Position numbers and translations under genes: made by a program
Notes under the pieces: generated by a model
Database searches by the model: none
What the model saw: only the letters and a program-made list of their open reading frames with translations
What the model was told of the DNA's origin: nothing
Part shown: positions 1 to 5,570 of the stretch, piece after piece
Numbering within the stretch: position 1 is the first letter of the stretch
Layout of the letters: every line of letters begins with the position of its first letter
DNA from: JBGTBQ01 sp041749275
GTDB lineage: Bacteria > Acidobacteriota > Blastocatellia > Pyrinomonadales > Pyrinomonadaceae
NCBI GenBank assembly: GCA_041749275.1
Contig: JBGTBQ010000378.1
Coordinates: 1-5,570, forward strand
Length of the DNA stretch: 5,570 nt
Direction of reading: 5' to 3'

Positions 1-635
1 ACCGGGCCGGCGTCGAGGCCGTCCGCTCCGCCGTTGACGCGGGCGCGCGGCTGGGTCTCAAGGCGCTCACGCTCTACGCCTTCTCGACCGAGAACTGGAA
101 GCGTCCGCGGTTCGAAGTTGACGCATTGATGCGGATGCTGAAACGCTACCTGCGCCTCGAACTCGAAGAGATACACCGGCAGAACATACGCTTCCAGCCC
201 ATCGGTCGCATCGCAGGGCTGGCCGAGAGCGTCCGGCGTGAACTTCAGCGAGCGGTAGAACAGACGGCGGGCAACACGGGGATGGTGTTGAGCGTGGCGC
301 TCAACTACGGTGGCCGCGCCGAGATCGTTGACGCCGTCCGCGCGGCGGCCAACGAACTAACGTCAAGGGGCGTGTCGCCCGTCGAGATAACGGAGGGCGA
401 CATCGAGCGACACCTCTACACGCGACGGCTGCCGGAACTCGATTTGCTAGTGCGGACGAGCGGCGAGATGCGTATCTCGAACTTCCTCTTATGGCAGGCG
501 GCGTACTGCGAGATTCATGTCACCGATACGCTCTGGCCGGACTTCCGCCGCATCCACCTGCTCGAAGCCGTCCTTGATTTTCAAAGAAGAGACCGCCGCT
601 TCGGCGGACTCAAGCTGGTCGCGAATGCGAAGTAG
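1..635 (+). CDS. uppS: Undecaprenyl diphosphate synthase (cis-prenyltransferase), 5' truncated by window
   Basis: This enzyme adds IPP units in cis to farnesyl diphosphate to make C55 undecaprenyl diphosphate, the lipid carrier for peptidoglycan and other surface polymers. It works at the cytoplasmic face of the membrane. The frame is open from base 3 (first full codon Arg) to TAG at 633-635, giving 210 visible codons. The opening RAGVEAV aligns with the HKAG region of E. coli UppS, so about 43 residues are missing, including the DGNGRWA loop with the catalytic Asp. Bases 1-2 (AC) fit the end of the expected His codon. Visible family motifs are LTLYAFSTENWKRP (bases 72-113), TAGNTG, NYGGR, and RTSGEMRISNFLLWQ with the diphosphate-binding Arg codons at 453-455 and 471-473 and Ser at 477-479. 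The downstream CEIH Glu and LWPDF also match. The Met near base 126 is internal and not the real start. Family assignment is very secure. Confidence 0.97.
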   Translation, partial: RAGVEAVRSAVDAGARLGLKALTLYAFSTENWKRPRFEVDALMRMLKRYLRLELEEIHRQNIRFQPIGRIAGLAESVRRELQRAVEQTAGNTGMVLSVALNYGGRAEIVDAVRAAANELTSRGVSPVEITEGDIERHLYTRRLPELDLLVRTSGEMRISNFLLWQAAYCEIHVTDTLWPDFRRIHLLEAVLDFQRRDRRFGGLKLVANAK

Positions 636-659
636 CTGTTGGCGAGGCGCGATTGGCTT
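632..659 (+). repeat. Degenerate heptad-period repeat, forward block
   Basis: Read in steps of seven from 632, the block gives GTAGCTG, then TTGGCGA, then a poor unit, then TTGGCTT. These resemble the reverse complement of the better block at 723-757. Bases 633-643 (TAGCTGTTGGC) are an exact 11-base inverted match to 732-742. The uppS stop codon is the first three bases of that match. The block alone is weak; its support comes from the exact match to its partner. What it does is unknown. Confidence 0.5.
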
Positions 660-686
660 GTCGGAGATTTTAACCGTTCGTATCAT
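658..686 (+). promoter_or_regulatory. Possible sigma70-type promoter for cdsA
   Basis: TTGTCG at 658-663 matches 4 of 6 bases of the -35 consensus. TATCAT at 681-686 matches 5 of 6 bases of the -10 consensus. The spacer is the optimal 17 bp. Transcription would start near 693, leaving a leader of about 65 bases before cdsA. The surrounding gap is AT-richer than the genes. This is a pattern match only, and the housekeeping sigma consensus of this organism is assumed. Confidence 0.4.
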
Positions 687-722
687 TCATGTCCGACTGC
701 ATTCCAAAACATAATGAAGAGT

Positions 723-757
723 AGGCTTTTAGCCAACAGCTAATCGCTAACAGCTCC
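723..757 (-). repeat. Heptad-period repeat, reverse block (five units)
   Basis: Five consecutive 7-base units fill this stretch. The three best are TAGCCAA (730-736), CAGCTAA (737-743) and TCGCTAA (744-750), with a diverged unit on either side. All share a GC core at the third and fourth positions. On the minus strand the units read TTAGCGA, TTAGCTG and TTGGCTA. The block ends three bases before the cdsA start and takes the place where a Shine-Dalgarno would lie. Together with 632-659 it forms an inverted pair that could fold across the gap. It looks like a dispersed short-tandem-repeat element, but other genomic copies cannot be seen from here. Confidence 0.65.
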
Positions 758-759
758 CC

Positions 760-1587
760 ATGCACCGTCTCATCACCGCCGCCGTCGCCCTGCCGATCAT
801 CATCGCTTCGATTGTCTACCCGCCGTTGAAGCTGGTCTTCGTCGCCGTGGCCGTCGCGGCCATCGTCGTTGCGCTTTACGAATTCTGGTTTCTGGCGAAA
901 AGGGTCGGGGCAAAGCCTGACATCGTCGTAGGCTATGCGGCGACGGCGGCGATGCTGGTCGCGTTCTTCTTCGACGTGCCGGAGTGGTTGATCGTCGTCG
1001 TGCCGGCGTTCGTAGCGGCGGCGCTGGCGGCTGAGATGCTGCGCGGAGCGCCGTTCGACAAGATGATCTTGTCGGTCGGGGCGACCGTGCTCGGCGTGCT
1101 CTACGTGGCGCTGCTCGGCGGGCATTTAATCTCGGTGCGGATGGGGTTCACGGAAAGCGCGCCGGGCAGTTACACGCTCTCGACGCACCTGTTGTCCTTC
1201 TTCTTTCTCGTGCTGATGGGGTCGGACACGGGGGCGTACTACGCGGGGCGTGCGTTCGGCAAGCATAAGCTCGCGCCGACGATCAGTCCGGGGAAGACTT
1301 GGGAGGGAGCGGTCGGCGGGATGTTGTCGAGCCTGTTGCTGGCGACGCTCGCGCATTACTGGTTCTTTCCGGAACTGCCTTTGAAGGCGGCGCTGCCGCT
1401 GGCGGCGGTGATGAATGTGCTGGGCGTGGTCGGCGATCTGACGGAGAGCGCGCTGAAGCGCGGCGCGAACGCGAAGGACGCCGCCTCGCTCCTGCCCGGT
1501 CACGGCGGCTTTCTCGACCGTTTGGACAGCTTGCTCTTCAACGCGCCGCTCATCTACTATTTTGCACGGCTCTATTTCAGAGATTAG
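760..1587 (+). CDS. cdsA: Phosphatidate cytidylyltransferase (CDP-diglyceride synthetase)
   Basis: CdsA is an integral inner-membrane enzyme that condenses CTP with phosphatidic acid to give CDP-diacylglycerol and pyrophosphate, the branch point for bacterial phospholipids. The 275-residue product is of normal length and mostly hydrophobic, with about eight membrane segments (for example 4-20, 23-43, 75-93, 104-123, 183-200, 209-226). SDTGAY (155-160) and SPGKTWEG (176-183) are conserved family blocks. The C-terminal signature is complete: S230-x-x-K233-R234, K239-D240, P246-G-H248-G-G250, then D253-R254-L-D256. These acidic residues bind the metal ions. ATG 760 is chosen because MHRLITA begins where family members begin. 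No Shine-Dalgarno is visible: the upstream bases are pyrimidine-rich (CAGCTCCCC) and belong to the repeat at 723-757. The TAG stop lies 106 bases before dxr. Confidence 0.97.
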   Translation: MHRLITAAVALPIIIASIVYPPLKLVFVAVAVAAIVVALYEFWFLAKRVGAKPDIVVGYAATAAMLVAFFFDVPEWLIVVVPAFVAAALAAEMLRGAPFDKMILSVGATVLGVLYVALLGGHLISVRMGFTESAPGSYTLSTHLLSFFFLVLMGSDTGAYYAGRAFGKHKLAPTISPGKTWEGAVGGMLSSLLLATLAHYWFFPELPLKAALPLAAVMNVLGVVGDLTESALKRGANAKDAASLLPGHGGFLDRLDSLLFNAPLIYYFARLYFRD

Positions 1588-1630
1588 CGATGTAAGGACG
1601 AAGAGCGGTGTGCACATCACTTTACCAACC

Positions 1631-1662
1631 GTGGAGAGGCGGGTCATGGCCCGCCTCTCCAC
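1631..1662. repeat. Perfect 13-bp inverted repeat (palindromic element) between cdsA and dxr
   Basis: The left arm GTGGAGAGGCGGG (1631-1643) is exactly complementary to the right arm CCCGCCTCTCCAC (1650-1662), around the 6-base loop TCATGG. The stem is GC-rich and should form a very stable RNA hairpin. No T-run follows on either strand, so it is not a standard intrinsic terminator. It ends 31 bases before the dxr start and could act on transcript stability, processing or dxr translation. Its form also resembles the small GC-rich palindromes dispersed through many bacterial genomes (REP-like elements). Which of these applies cannot be decided from one copy. Confidence 0.85.
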
Positions 1663-1683
1663 ATGCGTTGATGAAAAGTGTGC

Positions 1684-1689
1684 GGGAAG
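1684..1689 (+). promoter_or_regulatory. Weak ribosome binding site of dxr
   Basis: The purine run GGGAAG lies four bases before ATG 1694. It is an imperfect Shine-Dalgarno with short spacing, but it is the only purine-rich stretch near the start and supports 1694 over the in-frame ATG at 1646, which sits in the hairpin loop. Confidence 0.4.
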
Positions 1690-1693
1690 CAAC

Positions 1694-2893
1694 ATGAGTA
1701 CTCAAGGCGTCGCCATCTTAGGCTCGACCGGCTCCATCGGCTGTAACACGCTGAAGGTCGTCGAGTCATTCGCGGACGGGCGCTTCCGCGTCGTCGCGCT
1801 CGGCGCGGGGCGTAACGTGGAGCGGCTCGCCGAACAGGTTGCGCGTCATGGCCCTGAACTGGTCGCCGTCGAAGACGACACGTGCGCCGAAGAGTTGCTG
1901 GCGGCACTCCATCGCCGCGACGTGCCGCCGCCGCGCATTGAGACGGGCGAAGCGGGGTTGGTCGCCGTAGCGACGCACGCCGCCGCGCAAACAGTCGTCA
2001 GCGCGACGGTCGGCGCGGTCGGGTTCGTCCCGACGTTGCGCGCGCTCGAAGCGGGCAAGCGCGTGGCTTTAGCGAATAAAGAAACGCTGGTGATGGCGGG
2101 CGAGTTGATGACGCGGGCCGCCGCGAATTCGGGCGCGGAAATCCTGCCGGTTGATTCCGAACACAACGCGCTGCATCAATGTCTGCGCGGCGAGAAGCGC
2201 GAGGAGGTGCGGCGTTTGATTCTCACCGCTTCGGGCGGGCCGTTCCGGGGCGCTTCGCGGAGCGCGATGGACGCGGCGACCGTTGCCGAAGCGATGCGCC
2301 ACCCGACGTGGAACATGGGCGCGAAGATCACGATTGACTCGGCGACGCTGATGAACAAGGGGCTGGAGGTCATCGAAGCGCACTGGCTCTTCGGCTTTGG
2401 CGCGGATCGGATTGACATCGTCGTCCATCCGGAATCGGTCGTCCACTCGATGATCGAACTCGTGGACGGCTCCGTCATCGCGCAGATGGGTGTCACGGAC
2501 ATGCGCCACGCAATTCAGTATGCTTTGACTTATCCCGCACGCCATGCGTGCGCGTCGCTGCCGCCGCTCGATTTAACAAAACTCTCGTCTTTACATTTCG
2601 AGCCGCCGGACGGCGAACGTTTTCCGTGCATCGAACTCGCTTACCGCGCCCTGAGCGGCGGCGGCACGCTCCCCGCCGCATTGAACGCCGCGAACGAAGA
2701 GGCGGTCGGCGCCTTTCTGAACAATCGCCTGCGTCTGACCGACATTCCGCGCGTGATCGAAGGCGTGATGGACGCACATCGAACGCGCCCGGTTAACAAC
2801 CTCGGCGACGTACTCGAAGCGGATCGGGAAGCGCGGGCGCGGGCGCTTGAAAGGATCGCGGCGCTCGCGGGCGTGTCAAAAAATGTGGCGTGA
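1694..2893 (+). CDS. dxr: 1-deoxy-D-xylulose 5-phosphate reductoisomerase
   Basis: DXR rearranges and reduces DXP with NADPH to 2-C-methyl-D-erythritol 4-phosphate, the committed step of the MEP isoprenoid pathway in the cytosol; it is the target of fosmidomycin. The 399-residue product matches the family length. The Rossmann motif GSTGSIG is at residues 10-16, and ALANKETLVMAG follows. Metal ligands are visible as D154 and E156 in PVDSEHN and E225 in MNKGLE. Phosphate and substrate contacts are in SGGPF (180-184), H203 in HPTWNMG, S216, N221 and K222. HPESVVHSMIE and LNAANEEAV complete the catalytic and C-terminal blocks. The long insertion after the metal site in the E. coli enzyme is absent. 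ATG 1694 fits the family N-terminus. The frame is open further upstream, to 1562 inside cdsA, but that extension is translated hairpin sequence. The TGA stop lies 107 bases before rseP. Confidence 0.97.
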   Translation: MSTQGVAILGSTGSIGCNTLKVVESFADGRFRVVALGAGRNVERLAEQVARHGPELVAVEDDTCAEELLAALHRRDVPPPRIETGEAGLVAVATHAAAQTVVSATVGAVGFVPTLRALEAGKRVALANKETLVMAGELMTRAAANSGAEILPVDSEHNALHQCLRGEKREEVRRLILTASGGPFRGASRSAMDAATVAEAMRHPTWNMGAKITIDSATLMNKGLEVIEAHWLFGFGADRIDIVVHPESVVHSMIELVDGSVIAQMGVTDMRHAIQYALTYPARHACASLPPLDLTKLSSLHFEPPDGERFPCIELAYRALSGGGTLPAALNAANEEAVGAFLNNRLRLTDIPRVIEGVMDAHRTRPVNNLGDVLEADREARARALERIAALAGVSKNVA

Positions 2894-2896
2894 AGT

Positions 2897-2926
2897 TTGA
2901 CGCTCGTAAACCGTGGCACTTACACT
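2897..2926 (+). promoter_or_regulatory. Probable sigma70-type promoter for rseP
   Basis: TTGACG (2897-2902, 5 of 6 to the -35 consensus) is followed after 18 bp by TACACT (2921-2926, 4 of 6 to the -10 consensus). It begins three bases after the dxr stop and predicts a start near 2933, giving a leader of about 68 bases before rseP. This would let rseP, and perhaps ispG, be expressed independently of dxr. It rests on consensus matching only. Confidence 0.45.
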
Positions 2927-2960
2927 GTTAATGCAACCGGCGATGCCGATTTCGCCTCTA

Positions 2961-2973
2961 AACCGCTGAACTT
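2961..2973 (+). promoter_or_regulatory. Motif AACCGCTGAACTT shared with the ispG leader
   Basis: This 13-base sequence in the rseP leader recurs with one inserted C at 4464-4477 in the leader of ispG. The GAACTT part also resembles the -35 element of envelope-stress ECF sigma factors, but no convincing -10 follows at a workable distance from the start codon. It may be a shared regulatory site or chance in a GC-rich genome. Its function is unassigned. Confidence 0.3.
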
Positions 2974-2991
2974 TTTGGGATTCACCGATTC

Positions 2992-2995
2992 AGGA
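2992..2995 (+). promoter_or_regulatory. Ribosome binding site of rseP
   Basis: AGGA ends five bases before ATG 3001, a short but well-placed Shine-Dalgarno. It supports the start, which also fits the family N-terminus. Confidence 0.5.
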
Positions 2996-3000
2996 TCGTT

Positions 3001-4389
3001 ATGGAATATATTACTTACGGTTTTGCCTTCATCATCATTCTCGGCGCGGCGGTCGTCATCCACGAGTTCGGGCACTTCATCGTTGCGAAGATGCTCGGCA
3101 TTCGCGTCGAGACCTTCTCGGTTGGCTTCGGCAAGCGCATCTGGGGCCGCAAGTGGGGCACGACCGACTATCGCCTCAGCCTAATTCCGCTCGGCGGTTA
3201 CGTCAAACTTGGCGGCGATGAATCGAACTCCGGCCTCGAAGAGGGCGCGGGCGAAGAGATTCCGGCGAGCGAGCGTTTCGACCTGAGACCGCGCTGGCAC
3301 AAATTCCTCGTCGGCGTGGCCGGCCCCGTCATGAACATCCTGACGGCCATCGCTATCCCGCTCGTTATGGCGATGACCATCGGCGCGCCTTTCATGCCGC
3401 CTCCGGTGGTGGCGCGCGTCGCCCCCGGCGGCGCGGCGGAGGCGGCGGGCATTCGGCCCGGCGACCGTGTTGTCTCCTTCAACGGTCGTGAAGGGACCGA
3501 CTGGAACCGGATGCAAAACGATGCGCTGCTCTGGCCGGAGCAACCGCTGCCGCTCGTCGTCGAGCGCGAGGGAGAACGCATCGCGCTGACGGTCAGGCCG
3601 TCCAAGCGGGTCGAAGAGGGCGAAACGTTCGGGATGTTGGACTGGCTGCCGGATAACGGGAACGTCCCGGTCGTTGTGAACTCGGTTCTTGAAGCTTCGC
3701 CGGCTGCCGAATCGGGCCTCAAGCCCGGCGACCAGTTCCTGACCGTGGGCGGTCAGCCCGTGCAGAGCAGCGCGCAGGTCGTCCGTTACATTGATGAGAA
3801 CCGGACGGGCCGGCTCACTTTCACCGTCAAGCGCGACGGTGGGACGCAGCAGATCGAAACGGTCGAGCGCCGTCTGCCCAATGGCAAGCTTGGCTTCTCG
3901 CCGGTCGAAGTGCCGCCGCCCGTGCAACTCGGCTTCGGCGACGCCACCTCGTATGCGGTCTCGCACAATATCGAGATGATGCGTCTGACGGGCATGGCGC
4001 TCGGCCAGATTTTTACCGGCCAACGTTCGGTGCGCGACACCGTTTCGGGGCCAATCGGCATCGCCGGGGCAACGGCGCGCGCGGTTCAGGAAGGCGGCGT
4101 CGAAGGCGGCTTCAAGATGCTCGGCTTTCTGAGCCTGAACCTCGGCGTCTTCAACCTCCTGCCGATTCCCGTGCTTGATGGCGGCATGATCTTCATGCTC
4201 TTCGTCGAAGGCTTTCTTGCGCTCGTCGGTCTGAAACTCTCGATGGGGATGCGCGAGCGCATCCAGCAGGTCGGCTTTGTCTTCCTCCTGCTCCTGATGG
4301 GCTTCGTCATCATCAACGATGTCACCAAGGTGGCCTCGCGCTGGCGCTCTTCGGGCGAGCCGCCGCCGCCGGCGACACAACAGAAGTAG
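3001..4389 (+). CDS. rseP: RseP-type site-2 zinc metalloprotease (regulator of sigma-E protease)
   Basis: RseP is an inner-membrane protease that cuts substrates within the bilayer. In characterised bacteria it makes the second cut in anti-sigma factors, releasing envelope-stress sigma factors, and it clears remnant signal peptides. The 462-residue product is close to E. coli RseP (450). The first membrane segment (about 5-27) holds the zinc motif HEFGH (21-25). PLGGYVKL (63-70) is the conserved membrane-associated loop, and a second segment with GPVMNI spans about 102-130. Two PDZ-like regions follow, near 135-200 (carboxylate-binding-type GIRPGD, 150-155) and 223-295 (GLKPGD, 239-244). The third membrane segment carries NLLPIPVLDGG with N385, P390 and the zinc ligand D393, and a fourth ends the protein near 420-442. 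Two PDZ regions favour the Gram-negative form over the single-PDZ Bacillus RasP type. No anti-sigma or sigma gene lies in the window, so its substrate here is unknown. Confidence 0.96.
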   Translation: MEYITYGFAFIIILGAAVVIHEFGHFIVAKMLGIRVETFSVGFGKRIWGRKWGTTDYRLSLIPLGGYVKLGGDESNSGLEEGAGEEIPASERFDLRPRWHKFLVGVAGPVMNILTAIAIPLVMAMTIGAPFMPPPVVARVAPGGAAEAAGIRPGDRVVSFNGREGTDWNRMQNDALLWPEQPLPLVVEREGERIALTVRPSKRVEEGETFGMLDWLPDNGNVPVVVNSVLEASPAAESGLKPGDQFLTVGGQPVQSSAQVVRYIDENRTGRLTFTVKRDGGTQQIETVERRLPNGKLGFSPVEVPPPVQLGFGDATSYAVSHNIEMMRLTGMALGQIFTGQRSVRDTVSGPIGIAGATARAVQEGGVEGGFKMLGFLSLNLGVFNLLPIPVLDGGMIFMLFVEGFLALVGLKLSMGMRERIQQVGFVFLLLLMGFVIINDVTKVASRWRSSGEPPPPATQQK

Positions 4390-4444
4390 CTCAAGGTTTG
4401 GAGCTTGCGTTTTGGCGCGTTCGGAGTGTGTCACAACAGCCGCA

Positions 4445-4454
4445 AGGCCGGCCT
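4445..4454. repeat. Perfect 10-bp palindrome in the rseP-ispG gap
   Basis: AGGCCGGCCT is self-complementary without a spacer. Lacking a loop, it would not make a good RNA hairpin, so if it matters it is more likely a DNA-level site. In a GC-rich genome it may be chance. Confidence 0.35.
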
Positions 4455-4483
4455 CTGAACTTTAACCGCCTGAACTTCAGCGG
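4455..4483 (+). repeat. CTGAACTT direct repeat and overlapping inverted repeat upstream of ispG
   Basis: CTGAACTT occurs at 4455-4462 and again at 4470-4477, a 15-base period. The second copy lies in an inverted repeat: CCGC-C-TGAA (4466-4474) against TTCAGCGG (4476-4483), matching at all eight positions apart from one extra C in the left arm. The left half (4464-4477) is nearly the 13-base motif at 2961-2973 before rseP. The site lies 22 bases before the ispG start, where an operator or promoter element could act. I see no clear sigma70 promoter in this gap. Confidence 0.4.
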
Positions 4484-4505
4484 ATAGCGGGTCGTAGAAA
4501 CTTCC

Positions 4506-5570
4506 ATGAGAATGACGAGAGCAGTCCGGGTCGGTAAGCTTCAGGTCGGCGGCGGCGCGCCTGTGTCCGTGCAGTCCATGACCAAGACCGACACGGCGGA
4601 TGTTGAGGGCACGGTCCGGCAGATTGAGGAGATGGTGCGCGCGGGCTGTGAGATCGTGCGCGTCGCCGTGCCGGACAAGGACGCGGCCATCGCCCTCAAA
4701 GAGATCAGAAAGCGAACGCCCGCGGAGGTGCCGCTCGTCGCCGACATACACTTTCACTACAAGCTGGCCCTGATGGCGCTTGAAGCGGGCATTGATAAAC
4801 TGCGTCTCAATCCCGGCAACATCGGTTCCATCGAGCGCGTGCGCGAGGTGGTGCGCGCCGCCGCCGCGCAAAAAGTCCCCATCCGCATCGGCGTCAACGG
4901 CGGCTCGCTCGAAAAGGACTTGCTGAAGAAGTACGGCACGGCCACGCCCGAAGCGATGGTCGAATCGGCGCAGCGCCACATCCGCATCCTCGAAGACCTC
5001 GACTTCACGGACATCATCGTCTCTCTCAAAGCGTCGGACGTGCACCGCACGGTCGCCGCGTACCGGCTGCTGTCGGCGAAAGTTGATTACCCGCTTCACC
5101 TCGGCGTGACCGAGGCGGGCACGGCCTTCGGCGGCACGATCAAATCTTCCATCGGCCTCGGCGTCCTTCTCCATGAAGGCATCGGCGACACCATCCGCGT
5201 CTCGCTCGCCGCCGAGCCGCAGGAGGAAGTGCGCGTCGCGTGGGAGATACTGAAGTCGCTCGAACTCCGGCAGCGCGGCGTGACGGTTGTCGCGTGCCCG
5301 ACGTGCGGGCGACTCGACGTAGACGACTTTGTCGGCATCGTGACGGAGATCGAGCGCAGGCTCGCGCACATCAAAGAGCCGCTTCACCTCTCCATCATGG
5401 GCTGCGCCGTGAACGGGCCGGGTGAGGCCCACGACAGTCAACTCGGCGTCACCTTCGGGCGCGGCGTCGGCATGATCTTTAAGGATGGCAAGCCCTTGCG
5501 GAAAGTGGCGGGCGCGGACATCGTCGAGGCGTTCGTCGCGGAGACCGAGAAGTTAATCGCCGAGGGCGCG
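4506..5570 (+). CDS. ispG: 4-hydroxy-3-methylbut-2-enyl diphosphate synthase (IspG/GcpE), 3' truncated by window
   Basis: IspG is a [4Fe-4S] enzyme that reductively opens 2-C-methyl-D-erythritol 2,4-cyclodiphosphate to HMBPP, the penultimate MEP-pathway step, using flavodoxin or ferredoxin electrons. The frame is open from ATG 4506 to the window end, 355 codons with no stop. The N-terminal barrel shows PVSVQSMT (19-26), ADIHFHY (79-85), LRLNPGNIG (99-107) and IGVNGGSLEKDLL. The C-terminal domain holds the cluster ligands C264 and C267 in ACPTCG, C300 in MGCAVNGPGE and E307, with spacing close to the E. coli enzyme. Alignment from memory with the 372-residue E. coli protein suggests only about 20 or fewer residues are missing. 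It is the bacterial two-domain form without the plant-type insertion. An in-frame TAG at 4485-4487 bounds the start; ATG 4506 or 4512 are the only ATG choices. No Shine-Dalgarno is evident. With dxr it places two MEP enzymes around rseP. Confidence 0.97.
   Translation, partial: MRMTRAVRVGKLQVGGGAPVSVQSMTKTDTADVEGTVRQIEEMVRAGCEIVRVAVPDKDAAIALKEIRKRTPAEVPLVADIHFHYKLALMALEAGIDKLRLNPGNIGSIERVREVVRAAAAQKVPIRIGVNGGSLEKDLLKKYGTATPEAMVESAQRHIRILEDLDFTDIIVSLKASDVHRTVAAYRLLSAKVDYPLHLGVTEAGTAFGGTIKSSIGLGVLLHEGIGDTIRVSLAAEPQEEVRVAWEILKSLELRQRGVTVVACPTCGRLDVDDFVGIVTEIERRLAHIKEPLHLSIMGCAVNGPGEAHDSQLGVTFGRGVGMIFKDGKPLRKVAGADIVEAFVAETEKLIAEGA

Noticed and set aside
1609..1616. TGTGCACA 8-bp palindrome between cdsA and dxr
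   Set aside because: Too short to separate from chance and without a partner site.
1631..1662. Palindrome as an intrinsic terminator of cdsA
   Set aside because: The stem is strong but no run of T follows on either strand, so a factor-independent terminator is not supported.
1562..1693. N-terminal extension of dxr by 44 codons, overlapping the end of cdsA
   Set aside because: The frame is open but the extension has no similarity I recognise to DXR proteins, translates the palindrome, and would precede the normal family N-terminus. ATG 1694 gives the usual length.
2968..2994. Sigma-E-like promoter before rseP (GAACTT, 16 bases, TCAGG)
   Set aside because: The -10 part matches poorly and transcription would begin almost at the start codon, leaving no leader. 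Only the shared motif is kept as an observation.
4388..4413. Terminator after rseP: AGCTC/GAGCT stem followed by TTTT
   Set aside because: The stem is only 5 bp with an 8-base loop, and the four T start five bases after it. Too weak to call.
3181..4434. 417-codon open frame on the minus strand opposite rseP
   Set aside because: It lies almost wholly antisense to a gene with complete RseP motifs, and its translation is a low-complexity run of Arg, Asp, His and Glu typical of shadow frames in GC-rich DNA. No domain is recognisable.
4427..4435. TGTGTCACA symmetric site after rseP
   Set aside because: Nine bases with a central T resembles half of some operator motifs, but it is short, single and far from a promoter I can identify.
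4431..5441. 336-codon open frame on the minus strand opposite ispG
   Set aside because: Same signature of a GC-driven shadow: biased composition, no recognisable motif, full overlap with a securely identified gene.
1..5570. A previously undescribed defence, mobile or biosynthetic system
   Set aside because: All coding capacity is explained by five well-known core genes with intact motifs. Nothing accessory is encoded here.

Overview
The window is a GC-rich stretch of bacterial chromosome carrying five core envelope and isoprenoid genes, all on the + strand: uppS (5' end cut off) - cdsA - dxr - rseP - ispG (3' end cut off). This is a familiar housekeeping order. I see no transposase, phage gene, toxin, CRISPR array, tRNA or rRNA, and no sign of a new multi-gene system. 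The unusual material is confined to the four intergenic gaps.

Organism: RseP carries two PDZ-like regions, the arrangement typical of diderm (Gram-negative type) bacteria. The gene order (MEP-pathway genes dxr and ispG flanking rseP, after uppS and cdsA), the high GC and the roomy, repeat-bearing gaps would suit a deep-branching diderm such as Acidobacteriota. That placement is inference from style and order, not from any search.

Layout: 1-635 is the last 210 codons of undecaprenyl diphosphate synthase. 636-759 is a 124-base gap with two opposed blocks of a 7-base-period repeat and a plausible sigma70-type promoter. 760-1587 is CDP-diglyceride synthetase. 1588-1693 is a 106-base gap with a perfect 13-bp-stem palindrome. 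1694-2893 is DXP reductoisomerase. 2894-3000 is a 107-base gap with a promoter-like pair just after the dxr stop. 3001-4389 is the RseP site-2 protease. 4390-4505 is a 116-base gap with a 10-bp palindrome and a short motif also found upstream of rseP. 4506-5570 is IspG, lacking only its extreme C-terminus and stop.

How the genes fit together: DXR makes MEP, the first committed intermediate of the non-mevalonate isoprenoid pathway, and IspG acts near its end. UppS uses the resulting IPP to build the C55 lipid carrier for peptidoglycan and other surface polymers. CdsA makes CDP-diacylglycerol, the precursor of most phospholipids. RseP is the intramembrane protease that typically releases envelope-stress sigma factors. 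The cluster therefore links membrane and wall lipid precursor supply with envelope surveillance. The gaps of 106-124 bases between every gene pair are wider than expected for a tight operon, and two contain promoter-like sequences, so the cluster may be read as several overlapping transcripts.
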